Positions 9,220-17,979 of a stretch of DNA of 21,909 nucleotides are shown piece after piece. Both the position numbers and the translations under genes were made by a program. A model generated the notes under the pieces. The model worked only from the letters and a program-made list of their open reading frames with translations, ran no database searches and was not told the DNA's origin. This stretch comes from Chara braunii (taxonomy: Eukaryota; Streptophyta; Charophyceae; Charales; Characeae): contig BFEA01000367.1 of NCBI GenBank assembly GCA_003427395.1, forward strand, positions 74,174 through 96,082. Reading direction: 5' to 3'. The first letter of the stretch is position 1; each line of letters opens with the position of its first letter.

Positions 9220-10113
9220 CAAGGAGCATGTACCACAATAGGTCAGCCGAAGAAAACTAACTGCAGCAATGGAGATTTCGAAGGGTGCAGACGGTCGCCG
9301 AGCCAGACGCGGGGTAGTATGTGAGAACATGCAGTCAGACCAGTCAAGATCCCCTTGAAAGGAATGTCCTTACTAGCCGTATGTCCCCCAAATTCAGCAC
9401 AGCAAAGAGATGCATTGACGGCAACAAATTTGGGCCCTAAAGGTCCTGTCCCGTTGGGCCTGGTCCCACTGAGTCCCGAAGGTCCCAAGTAGGTCATGGA
9501 CAAGGGCCAACGAGATAGGTGTACCAAGTCAGTCCCAAACTGCCTCTACCGTACTGAAACGGCGAAGACAACTTTCAGCAAGAACTTACCCCTACAGTCG
9601 TTCAGAAATGAAAAGACAATGCACCGTAGAAAGATATGTCATTGAGAACAAGATACATCATCCATCCATCCATCAGGTGAGAAAGCAATCCACATGCTCA
9701 CACACACAACCAAGACCGCAGAGAAGAGGAAGAGAGCCCAGCACACCCCAACAGGCCATGAAGCACCAAGCAACCTCCCACAGGCATAACCAGGTCACAC
9801 GGCACTTACCTGTGAGGCCCGGCCTCCAAAGATGGATAACGACTCACCCCCCTCCCTCATAAGTCCTCTTGACCCCTAGCTACCACTACACGAAGTGTCC
9901 TAGCATGACTAAGAGGGCCTCCCTACACCCCTGTTACAACGCCGGATCCCCCGTCGATGTCTGAAGACCAAAGTAGCAACTTGCAGCTCTTCGATGCAGA
10001 TATGGCAGCCTCCGATCAAGTCTCCNTCTTGAGGGGAAGCCCAAAAGTCACTCAATGTCTTCTTGAAGTGCAGATTCCAGGTGCGAGTCCCTCTCACTCT
10101 CTACTCCCTCTCG

Positions 10114-10138
10114 NNNNNNNNNNNNNNNNNNNNNNNNN
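10114..10138. other. Assembly gap (25 N)
   Basis: Twenty-five Ns in the leader. The true missing length is unknown, and an isolated N lies nearby at 10026. Confidence 0.98.
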
Positions 10139-10183
10139 AGTATCCACATACCTCACTGCCCCTCTTAACCCTAACTTCCCAAC

Positions 10184-10234
10184 CCTAATCCGAGATTAGG
10201 TTAGCCCTAACCTAATTCGGAATTAGGTTTAGGG
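10184..10234 (-). other. Cluster of near-perfect palindromes next to the primer binding site
   Basis: CCTAATC (10184-10190) pairs with GATTAGG (10194-10200) around a 3-nt loop. CCTAATTC (10211-10218) pairs with GAATTAGG (10220-10227) around a single base, and the second stem can be lengthened outwards to 10205-10234 with one bulge. The two can also pair with each other. The cluster starts about 30 nt downstream of the primer binding site in element sense, where dimerisation or packaging structures are commonly found in retroelements. The function is inferred from position only. Confidence 0.6.
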
Positions 10235-10264
10235 TGACTAACACCTCTCGCCAGCAAGTAAGTC

Positions 10265-10278
10265 CGCTCCGATACCAA
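10265..10278 (-). promoter_or_regulatory. Primer binding site, initiator-Met tRNA type
   Basis: In element sense the 5' LTR ends in GTAACA, followed after a short spacer by TGGTATCGGAGC. This matches the complement of the plant initiator Met tRNA 3' end (TGGTATCAGAGC) at 11 of 12 positions. It fixes the 3' border of the LTR at 10280. Confidence 0.85.
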
Positions 10279-10379
10279 TTGTTACGATCCTGGTCATTCC
10301 CAAAGTGCAAATTCACAATGAAAGACAATGCCACCCAATTGCGAAAGAAATGAAAGCGCTTGCAAAGAGATAGAGACCA

Positions 10380-10390
10380 GAGAAGAGAGA

Positions 10391-10421
<31 letters not shown>
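10380..10421. repeat. GAA/AAG-rich microsatellite inside the 5' LTR
   Basis: A pure purine tract dominated by GAA and AAG triplets, followed about 90 bp later by an AAT tract. Reading frames through it (poly-Lys or poly-Ser) are artefacts of the repeat. Confidence 0.85.
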
Positions 10422-10670
10422 TGTACACCAGCAAGACCAATGACAAATCCCCGTTCGCTCTCCACCTTCCTCCTCCTCCTTCACTTCGCCAATCTTATTC
10501 TTCTCCCAATAATAATAATAACAATGAGTGGATGAACCAGAATCACTATCCGAAGTTCCCTCTTACTGCTGACTCAACAACAACAGCAACAAGTCCACCA
10601 TAGCTACGGCTTCCCTCCTTCTTCCTCCTCTCACATGCCTAGGCTATGGCGGACTACTGAGGGCCCTGAC

Positions 10671-10752
10671 CTCCTGTCCAAAGGACAACCCAAAGCAGCT
10701 ATGGTGCTGCACTCCTGTCCAAAGGACAACCCAAAGCACCTATGCCGCTGCT
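10671..10752. repeat. 41-bp tandem duplication inside the 5' LTR
   Basis: The unit beginning CTCCTGTCCAAAGGACAACC occurs at 10671-10711 and again at 10712-10752. The first 33 bases are nearly identical and the tails have diverged. Each copy contains the palindrome TCCAAAGGA. This part of the LTR is missing from the truncated 3' copy. Confidence 0.8.
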
Positions 10753-11930
10753 GACTAAGCCGCCATGCCTGACTCTGCCTTGAGCTTCCTTGGTGCGGCA
10801 CTACCCCAACTGGAGCCTTCCAGATGCTGCGCCCAACAAGGTGATGAAGATGGTGCTCACCATAGCCAGGTAGGTGCCTTGCCACTCTCCTCCTTCGCCC
10901 CCTTCTTCCTCCTCCTCAGGCTGGGCTGCTCGCCATAGCCAGGCTGAGCGCCCAGCTGCCCTTCACCTCCAGGCAGCACTGTACCAGTCCAGCGCTTCGC
11001 TCAGCAGCATGTCGCCAATCCTTGCATACCGCAAATGAGGAGGAGCTACTTGCTCCTCCGGAAGATATAGCGGCATACTGGCCTCTTGGGCGGTGACTTC
11101 CTAGGCTGAGCGGCCTCCCAGCAACCGGTACCTCCTCCCTTTCGGAGGGAAACATCATTGCAGGCTCTGCTGTCGTCCGGACAGGCCCTAGACCCGGGCT
11201 ACTTGGACTGGTACCGGCCTACCTCTAGCCTGCCGCTACTGGGCCTCTAAAAATGCCAACTTTTTGTCTTCTTCTGCTCGGCCTCCAGTACCCGACACTT
11301 CTACCACTACTTGAGTGGTACCGGCCTACCTGCTACTTAGCCTTTTTCCCCTCTGCTCTAAGTGTCGCGGGCCTACCCCCGCTACTTGAGTGTTTTCCCC
11401 GCTGCAACCCTCAAAGTCACGGCCACAGGTAAGTACAGGCCCTGCGGGGCCTTTCGACCAACAAGTACCCTTGCGGGTCACACACACACTCAGCCGACAA
11501 ACACTCAGACAGGCATGCAAACCAGCAGGCACGCACACACACACAGACATGGAAAACACAGCAGAATGGGGGAATCCCAGCAAGGCATTCATTCCAGCGG
11601 CAAATCCCAGAAATCATCAGTGTTCTCAGTCTGTGTTTTTGGCGGGTCATTACATGGCGGTGTATCTTTTCATCTTCTTGTGGAAGATTCATTCTCGTTT
11701 TTCACATTTGGTGAGTATGGGAGCGAGGCCCGTTTTTGTTCTTTTCCAGTTGAATTTATACACTCATGTTGCACTACTCACGAAATGTGGAAATTGCGAA
11801 TGAATGTTCCGCTAGAACATGCCATTCTTTTTTGGGTTGATGTGGTGAGTAGTGGAGTGGGGCCCTAAGTACATAGCAGCCCAGCCCAGTGTCATTTCAT
11901 TCCTGTTTTCTTTTTTGTGTCACAAAGCCC

Positions 11931-11991
11931 CCCACGTTCGATTACAAGTACATAGGGGCCTCCCACGTTCGAACACGTGCATAGGAGCCCG
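11931..11991. repeat. 31-bp imperfect tandem duplication
   Basis: CCCACGTTCGA starts both units (11931 and 11962). Both contain a GTACATAGGGG-like or GTGCATAGGAG-like segment and end in GCC/CCC. A partial third match to the TACATAG core occurs near 11870. Confidence 0.65.
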
Positions 11992-12169
11992 GCCTGAATG
12001 GAAGGAAGCCCCGCAGGCTAGGCCACACCCATATGGTGCTACCTGGCTGTGGCAAGGAACAAACTGTCTAATGTTTTTTTTGGGGGCAAGTAAGTTTATG
12101 TCACAAAAGAGTTTTGAATGGGCATAAAAAACACGAACGCCCAAAAAGAACTCGAAAGGGTGATGAAAA

Positions 12170-12280
12170 AAGTACTGTGCGCTGGGGTCTAGACGGGGTG
12201 TCATAACTACAGGGGTCGACTTTTGTGTCAGACGGGACGGGAAAACAAATAGAAAGGCCAAACGACGGCGCACAGTACTT
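12170..12280. repeat. Foldback with 13-bp perfect terminal inverted repeats, possible MITE
   Basis: AAGTACTGTGCGC (12170-12182) and GCGCACAGTACTT (12268-12280) are exact inverse complements separated by 85 bp, defining a 111-bp unit. No clear target duplication flanks it, so it could equally be a stem of a larger repeat. Confidence 0.5.
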
Positions 12281-12374
12281 CCATTGCTGCTGCGATTTTG
12301 GCGGTCCTGAAATTCGATGGTGTAGCCAGAGTAGATCTCGAAACGACATTTAGGATTGGGACTATTCCCGCAAG

Positions 12375-12758
12375 TTGTCTCGGTTATCTTCGATGGGTTC
12401 GACCGGTACTAAGTACTGGTGTCGAACTGAAAGTAGTGGATTCCTATCACTTAAAGACACTGTGGCTTGTGTCTATGTGCTTATTTCCCCATTCTGTAAG
12501 CAGACGTACGTGGGACAGACCAGGTGCAGCTTACATGAGAGATGGCAAGAGGATGTACGAGCGGCTCTGGACAGTCCTATTTTTGAAGTACACAAGTGGA
12601 TGAATAAGATGAAACCAGAATCGTATTGTGCTGTCCCCATTTGAGTAGGTGACAAATGTGATTTGCTTGAAAGTGAAAAGAAACTTATTTGCGATGAGAA
12701 TCCTGGTTTAAATACAAGGAGAATGAAGAAAAGACGAAAACCAAGAAAGACAAGGGGG
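12375..12758 (+). pseudogene. GIY-YIG endonuclease domain remnant
   Basis: One frame reads CVYVLISPFCKQTYVGQTR, then LHERWQEDVRAA, KWMNKMKPESYCAVPI, a TGA at 12642-12644, and continues in the same frame with CDLLESEKKLICDENPGLNTRR and a basic tail. The two tyrosine elements (VYV and TYVG) about 14 residues apart, the following Arg/Trp helix, the later Glu (LLESEK) and the terminal LNT match the order of a GIY-YIG nuclease domain, which cuts DNA in homing endonucleases, repair enzymes and Penelope-like retroelements. The domain is complete apart from the stop. No associated RT or DNA-binding domain adjoins it, so its source (mobile intron, Penelope-like element or host family) is unknown. The frame starts after an upstream stop; the ATG at 12375 is arbitrary. 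Confidence 0.65.
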
Positions 12759-13100
12759 GCCGTCTCAAGCAGGAGTTTTTGCGCTAGCGCCGCCCGGTTA
12801 GCGCTACGCTCGTGCCGCGCTGTCGCCCGACCCCGCAGGGACGCCGCGCCAGACCATCGCCGGAGACTGATCACCCACCATAGCCCATTCCCGGCTGGAC
12901 ACCACATGCGCGCGCCCTGCGCGCGCACCAATGCCAACGGCCGATGGAGATATGTAAAGGCAGCGGCGAAGGAGACATGAAGGCCTGAATTTGAAGAACG
13001 CCCGTGCCATCGTCGAAGATAGAGTGACCACCCAACTCCCAAGGAAGACATCAACAGGCGTGCTCGTGAGATTCAAGACGACAAGGAACAGCCCGCCGGT
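12759..13100. other. GC-rich spacer without recognised gene
   Basis: A GC-rich stretch with CpG-rich palindromic pieces (GCGCTAGCGCC near 12781; TGCGCGCGC repeated at about 12906-12926). Overlapping reading frames on both strands are arginine-rich and look like composition artefacts. It may contain the start of the LINE leader. Confidence 0.4.
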
Positions 13101-13683
13101 GTGAGAGCAACCAACCATCTCCATGCTCCGACCTTCTCCTCAGCCTCATCCTTCTATCAAATCCGATTCGTAAGCCAAGATCCTTCTCATACTGACTCCA
13201 CTTCTTCCCACCCACTCGATTCCCACTGCTGGCCAGACATAGACTTCCCACCCGAATCCCCGCCCGACTTCGACCTCAACCCCATCCTTTCTTTCCTCTG
13301 CTCCCAGCCCACCTGGACTGTCTAACTTACTCCACGCAGCGTATAACGCACCTCCCCCGCCGTCTATTCCTACAGAAATCCGCCCCCCAAGGAGGGAGGG
13401 CAAGATCTTCCCTTTCAGTCGACCTTGACGGTATTGAATATACTTGTGTACACTGTTGACTCCAAACCTTCGGAACCCGGTCCCCTCACATTCTACGCAA
13501 CATCTTTTCCCCTCCCGCCCTCCATCTCTGAGATAAGAAACCACGCCCTGTTTAGACCCCACCCCGCCCCCACCCGCTCCATCCCACCTACTCCCGCTTC
13601 GTTTCCCACTTCCTTCCCGACCTCGATTGATCCCAATCTCGTTCCCTACCTCGTTCCAATCCGAACACGTCTCAGCATATTCC

Positions 13684-13731
13684 CGATCTCGTTCGAGCTG
13701 GTTATCTCGATCTCGTTCGAGCTGGTCACCT
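13684..13731. repeat. 24-bp tandem duplication
   Basis: Two adjacent units beginning CGATCTCGTTCGAGCTGG (13684-13707 and 13708-13731) differ at two positions. They sit inside the first copy of the larger repeat family. Confidence 0.9.
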
Positions 13732-13806
13732 CGTTCCCAACCTCGATCCCTACCGCGTCCCCAACCCCGATCCCAATCTCTTAGCTTATTATCGATCCCA
13801 ACCCAT

Positions 13807-14301
13807 GCATATCCCCGATCTTAACCGAGCTGATTATCCCGTTCTTGTTCTCAACCTTGATCCCTATCGCGCCCCCAACCCCGATTCTATCTTCAACCTC
13901 GCGCCCAGTTTAGCATATCATCGTTCCCAACCCCGATCCCAACCTCGACGACTCTTTCCCAACTCTGATCCCAACCTGGATCTCGTTATCGGACCCACCC
14001 TCGATTACGTCGCTCCCACCGCTCCCATCGGATACCAACCTTCTGCATACTTCGGCCCCTACCTCGTTCCAAGCCCAATACGTCTTAAGCATACTCCCGA
14101 TCTCGCCCGAGCAGGTTTTCCCGATCTCGCTCTCAACTTCAATCCCTACCGCATCCCCAACCCTTATCCCAATCTCCAACCTCGCACCTAGTCTAGCGGA
14201 TTATTGTTCCCAACCCCGTTCCCAACCTCGACTCCTTCTTCCCAACCTCGATCCCAACCTGGATCTTGACATCGGACCCGCCCTCGATCACGTCGCTCCC
14301 A
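13807..14301. repeat. Two copies of a ~212-bp direct repeat, period ~283 bp
   Basis: Block 13807-14018 recurs at 14089-14301 with the same order of landmarks: GCATA(C/T)(T/C)CCCGATCT, a GAGC(T/A)G core, ATCCCTA(T/C)CGC, TTCCCAACCCCG, TCCCAACCTGGATCT, ATCGGACCC and ACGTCGCTCCCA. A third partial copy lies upstream: CCTACCTCGTTCC at 13645 matches 14058, and the homology runs to about 13780. Divergence is moderate, so this is an old array. Confidence 0.75.
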
Positions 14302-15109
14302 TTATTTACCAACCCCGTTCCTGTCCCGGCCCCAGTAGTTCCGTGCCTTGGTTCCAACCTGGTGCCCATTCGGACTCCATTGCGTTGCCAACCCTCTCCC
14401 ATCCCAATTCCTTCTCGACCAAACTTCGATCCCAATCCGTCCTCCTTCACTCATAGCCTGGCCCCAATCTGGATCTCAGTCAATCTCCGCCCCTTCCCTC
14501 CCCCCCCCCCCCACCCCACCACCCGTAAATCCACCCAGTATCGCCCTCTCTGCCCAACCTCTGGCCATCAACACAAAGATCTAGACCAAGCCCCCGATCC
14601 TGGCTGAAATCCCAGTCCGTGATATTAACCCGACGCCCAATTAGAACGCAGATCCTGGGTGAAGATCCGGCGCAGGCACCTAAGCCCAACCCAACTGAAA
14701 GCTCGTTCCCCAGGTGGGGAGGCTAAATGCTGCGAAAATTTCCAAGGATCACAGTCTTCCCTTCCAGCTAACCTCCCCAAACACCTACGACTACCCCTCG
14801 TCCGATCCTACCTCTCTCCCCCAGCTCAGTTACCCACCCAGCCATCCTCCCTTTTCTCCACATCGCATCTCGTTCACCTCGCTGTAGCCATCACTCCTCC
14901 AAGGTACCTCTTGTCCTTCACCCCTCGTGGCTCCCACCCCTCAGATCCATAATTACTTGTCCATCCCTCACCTCCTCTCCATACTATCTCTCCACCCCCC
15001 CTCTGCATTCACACTCGTCCTCCCACTCGAACTAACTCACTCTCGAACTGACTCCCCCCTCACATCGAGCGTGTACGGTGATAGGTGTTTTCGTTGAAAG
15101 TTAGAAAAG

Positions 15110-16183
15110 ATGGACAGCCTAAGAACATCGGGAGTGATCAACGACCAAGAGCCCTCAGACAAGAGAGTCAATGTCATCGATAGTGAGGCCCTAAAATTTT
15201 TGATTGAGAAGACGAAATTCCAAGGGATAGAATCCACGGAAAAACAGTTGATCGAGGGGAATGAAGAGGAGGTAGTCGTCTTGAAATACCCAGAAGAGAA
15301 AATCGTCGAACTCGAGGAGCTGCATGAAAAACATGGAGTGGTGTTGAACTTTGCACGCCACGGTGCAGATCTCCAGCCAGCTGAAAAAAGAAAATGGGTA
15401 ATCGAGACGATTAAGAAGGAACCCAGATTCAAACAGATAGGGGACACCTTCTCTCTCCAAAACCTGGGCCGTAATAACATGATGGTACTTTTCGTCAACG
15501 AGGACCATGCGAGGATTGCAGCGGAGATGCAATCCAGAAACTATCACGGCTCAGTGTGCACAATCACGAGGTGGAAAAAACTCGCAGCACAAAGCCAGAC
15601 CCCGGGGTTCGCTATCTCGTACAAACAAACTTTGATGAAGGAAAATTTTTGGGTCCAGTTCGATAACATCCAACCGGGCTTTCATGAGTTGCTGGTTGAC
15701 AGACTTGAAAGATAGTACACGACGAACAGAATCTTAAAATGGATCCTACCTGCGCCAGAGTTTTTGGCACCGCATTGTGGTTCTATGACAGCTATCTTGG
15801 ATGTGCAGACGGACGACCCCCCAGTTTTCCCTCCGGTCTGGAAATTCCAGATCGAAAACAGGGTGATCGACGTGAGGATTTCAACGAGAACCTCGCCAAT
15901 CTGCTTTCGCTGCAGAGAGCGAGGCCACCTGGGCACGGATCCCATCTGCCCAAAGTATCCAAAACAAGCGAAAGAAAGAAAGCTTCTACCCAATATGCTG
16001 GTAGAAGTGCTCCCGGAATCTGGTTTGTGGCAGATTCGTTTTACGATGGATGGGTCTTCGATGACAATCTCGACGAGCCAGATTGGGTCTGGCACTTTGC
16101 AGATCAGACCCCATCTGCGAAAAAGCCTGACATTTTCCCCCCCGCAGACAGCAGGTGGTAAAAGAAGGCCACGGGGAAAGTGA
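15110..16183 (+). pseudogene. LINE ORF1, N-terminal RNA-binding domain and zinc knuckle
   Basis: The start is ATG at 15110 (MDSLRTSGVINDQ), directly after the C-rich leader. After an acidic N-terminus, residues about 85-205 (AEKRKWVIETIKKEPRF to WVQFDNIQPGFHELL, including MMVLFVNEDHARIAAEM and CTITRWKKL) resemble the DUF4283 domain of plant LINE ORF1. A TAG at 15713-15715 interrupts the frame, which continues with ILPAPEFLAPHCGSM to CFRCRERGHLGTDPIC at 15902-15949, a knuckle with six residues instead of four between His and the last Cys. The frame ends in TGA at 16181-16183. Around 16000-16160 a second frame is also open and rich in Trp and Asp, so the exact frameshift point is uncertain. The protein would bind LINE RNA in a ribonucleoprotein particle. 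Confidence 0.75.
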
Positions 16184-17316
16184 AGGGCAACCCACCGAAG
16201 ATCAACACTAGTCCGATTACGGATTCACGAGTGATCAGGGAGGAAAAGGCAAGGGAAGACCTGCTCTGGGATCTGGATACGATAAGAGAACAGATTGAAC
16301 AAGAATACAACAAGGATCCAAACTCGTTCAAAGAAGCACTGAAACAAGCCGAATTGCAGACATACAAAAGAAGGAACAAATCCCAGGCCGACAACAAACG
16401 TCAACTACAGGGGAAGGACAGATCATTAGAGAAAGAACCGGGGCTGAAAAGGAAACGGGTTGGTGAACCATCAGAGGCAAAGGGAATAACAATGAAGGGA
16501 ACAGGGTCGGACGGAATGGATTTGGACTTAACAGGGGAACAGGCGGATGACGAATCAGACGGGAAAGAGACCCTTCCAGATGCCCCCTCCACAGAGGAGG
16601 AGTCCAAACGACCCTTATCCTGGCTCAGGCAGTATGTGGAAAAGGCCAAAAGGGAAAGGGAACATGTTTTCGATGTTCGGGTTGCGTGCCTGAAACACGC
16701 TGAGAGAACCCAGGTGAATGGGAAAAAGGATGCAACAGCAGGTAACAATGGCTTATTTAATCAGTTCGAAATTCTCCAAAATGTCAAAGTGGAAGAATTT
16801 TCTGAATATGCAGCATTCAGATACGCGGAAAAGAAGAGGGCAAGGGAACAAGGCACAGAGGACAAGGATAAAACCATTCCCACAACCAAAGACAGCTTCC
16901 AAGATCTGCGTCCCAAGGTGAGGAAAACGGGCAAAAACCAGAAAAGAAGGGACACCAACAACAATCAAACTGAGGTGGAAGAAAAATCAGAGTGCAATCT
17001 GTTGGAAAAAGAGGCAGCAGTGGTGTTGGTTCAAACTGAAAAACTGAGGAAGTGGAACAAAGAATACGCACCAGAATTCACAACCATCACACAGATTGCT
17101 AACGGAAAAGCCCCAATGGTGGTGGAGTCAGCTAAAGCAGCCCGTAGGACGCTGAGAAACATAAGGCCGCTCATTGCAGCCAGATACAAGCGAAACGCAA
17201 GAGAGTGGCAGATTGCGACTGACAGCATTCCAAATCCCTCACTTTGTGGAAGGAGAGAATGTGATCAAGACACTAAAAAAACAGGTAGCCCTGGAAGCTC
17301 CTCTGGGCCTGTTTGA
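16180..17316 (+). pseudogene. LINE ORF1, central charged region
   Basis: This frame continues ORF1 after a one-base shift near 16160-16180. It is not an independent gene: its first ATG or GTG has no special context, and the same frame is open before it from 16162. The sequence is highly charged: a helical, probably coiled-coil segment (EEKAREDLLWDLDTIREQIEQ), lysine/arginine clusters that could be nuclear localisation signals (GLKRKRVGE, KNQKRRD) and acidic stretches. No domain is recognised. It ends by moving out of frame near 17220, and the following segment continues in another frame. Confidence 0.6.
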
Positions 17317-17944
17317 GACAGTGGCAATAGAGGCAGAGCAGGAAACGACCAGCGCACAAGACGACACAGAAAGTGTCCATAATGGCAAGGGTGAAATGAG
17401 CAGGAACTCCCCAAGAGCCTTCTCCCCCTTGATAGCCAAGATCCCAGAATCTACACAATTAAAATCAGGGATGATATGGAGACCTTGGCGGACTGTGGCC
17501 GAAGTTCCTTACAGCATCCTGGCGGGCATCGGCGTGTCGGCGGAACTGATGGCCACAACTGTGGCGTACATTGTCGAGTCAGGACAGCTGGATGGGGATG
17601 AAGATCTGGATACGAGAGCCTATGCCATGGACAGCGAAAGATTCTACAGGAGTGAAGCTTCAGATTGCGCATCGTGGGATGGGGATGACGAACGAGAGAA
17701 GTTGGACCAGTTGGCCGAGCTGGAGAGAGAGGGGAATGGCCAATTAGTGTCGGAGAAAGAGGGTAATGGCCAATCAGTGTCAGATGAATCAGGAGGCCCA
17801 GATTCAGAGAAGGACGCTTCGGTGGGGACCACGGATCCCTTGTCCCCAGGGGGAACGGGTCGAAGACTGACCAAGAGGAAGGTGGGGAGGGCTTGGGAAC
17901 GGGAGCCGCCTCACCCCCTCCTATCTAGGCTCTCAGCACTCTAG
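17220..17944 (+). pseudogene. LINE ORF1, acidic C-terminal region
   Basis: The frame is open from 17174, but coding probably enters near 17220 (AFQIPHFVEGENVIKTLKKQ). It contains a fairly hydrophobic stretch (VPYSILAGIGVSAELMATTVAYIV), then long Asp/Glu/Ser-rich sequence with a 10-residue tandem repeat (EGNGQ-x-VS, from a 30-bp duplication at 17729-17788), and ends at TAG 17942-17944, 35 nt before the ORF2 ATG. Joined conceptually with the two upstream pieces, ORF1 would exceed 900 residues, long for a LINE ORF1. No function is recognised for this tail. Confidence 0.6.
17729..17788 (+). repeat. 30-bp in-frame tandem duplication within LINE ORF1
   Basis: Units 17729-17758 and 17759-17788 share GGCCAAT-AGTGTC and encode related 10-residue blocks. 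The length is a multiple of three, so the frame is preserved. Confidence 0.85.
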
Positions 17945-17979
17945 ACCGCTCAACCTCCTGAACCAGCCCAACTGTTTCT

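Larger units (their letters stand above)
8938..10264 (-). other. Untranslated leader of the family 2 element
   Basis: This 1.3-kb interval lies between the primer binding site and gag and holds no convincing gene. It contains a pyrimidine-rich plus-strand tract (about 8950-8985), a CATC tetranucleotide repeat (about 9659-9675), strong hairpins near the primer binding site and at 9184-9219, a 25-base N gap (10114-10138) and an isolated N at 10026. Leaders of LTR elements usually carry packaging and dimerisation signals. Confidence 0.65.
2731..11654 (-). mobile_element. Family 2 Ty3/gypsy (chromovirus-like) LTR retrotransposon, nearly full length, degraded
   Basis: On the minus strand the parts occur in canonical order: 5' LTR (11654-10280), Met-type primer binding site, leader, gag, protease, RT, RNase H, integrase, chromodomain-like tail, polypurine tract (3416-3404) and a 3' LTR that starts at 3403. 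Integrase downstream of RNase H separates Ty3/gypsy from Ty1/copia. The 3' LTR keeps only its first 673 bp. At least ten in-frame stops and four frameshifts break the coding region, so the copy is inactive. Because the 3' LTR is truncated, target site duplications cannot be tested. Confidence 0.85.
10280..11654 (-). repeat. Complete 5' LTR of the family 2 element (1375 bp)
   Basis: Element-sense borders are TGTAATGACCCGCC at 11654 and GTAACA at 10280, giving the TG...CA ends of an LTR, with a Met-type primer binding site just inside. The first 672 bp match the truncated 3' LTR at 2731-3403; the rest has no second copy here. Inside are a GAA-rich microsatellite (about 10380-10421), an AAT tract (about 10508-10520), a 41-bp tandem duplication (10671-10752) and short GC stems, such as AGGCCC/GGGCCT near 11440 and an 8-bp stem at 11039-11059. 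It also contains a short open frame (11158-10916) related to gag of the other family. The promoter should be here, but no TATA box could be assigned. Confidence 0.85.
11655..12374. other. Unassigned flank between the LTR element and the GIY-YIG remnant
   Basis: No gene is recognised in this 720-bp stretch. It is the genomic flank of the 5' LTR. It contains a 31-bp imperfect tandem duplication and a pair of 13-bp inverted repeats, listed separately. Two related segments with GGTGAGTA and GAGCGAGGCCC or GAGTGGGGCCC cores (about 11710-11735 and 11845-11870) suggest an old internal duplication. Confidence 0.5.
13101..15109 (+). other. Cytosine-rich region upstream of LINE ORF1, probable LINE 5' UTR with direct repeats
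   Basis: The plus strand is strongly C-rich and G-poor for about 1.9 kb, built from variants of CGATCCCAACCTCG. Between about 13640 and 14305 longer direct repeats occur, listed separately. The C-rich bias stops near 15060, just before ORF1 begins at 15110. LINE 5' UTRs often carry internal promoters and can consist of tandem monomers, so a leader role is the most economical reading. Its 5' limit cannot be fixed. Proline/serine-rich reading frames here are repeat artefacts. Confidence 0.5.

Noticed and set aside
9608-9862. 84-codon plus-strand reading frame in the leader
   Set aside because: Gln/His/Arg/Pro-rich, no domain, antisense to the element, and it overlaps a CATC repeat.
10160-10234. 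CCCTAA units as an internal telomeric repeat
   Set aside because: Only a few irregular units, better explained as arms of the leader hairpins.
10212-10603. Poly-Ser and poly-Lys reading frames
   Set aside because: They translate the GAA microsatellite inside the LTR on each strand.
2731-11654. The 2731-3403 and 10983-11654 pair as a CRISPR-like or segmental duplication
   Set aside because: Polypurine tract, primer binding site and TG...CA borders identify them as LTR copies.
2726-11659. TGGCC at 2726-2730 and TGGCG at 11655-11659 as a 5-bp target duplication
   Set aside because: The 3' LTR is truncated at 2731 and does not end there with the LTR terminus, so a 4 of 5 match is not meaningful.
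12473-13054. 193-codon minus-strand reading frame
   Set aside because: It overlaps the GIY-YIG frame and the GC-rich spacer, and its low-complexity Arg/Ser/Leu content has no recognisable domain.
13425-14607. Several proline/serine-rich reading frames on both strands
   Set aside because: They follow the CGATCCCAACC repeat in several frames at once and have no domain, so they are composition artefacts.
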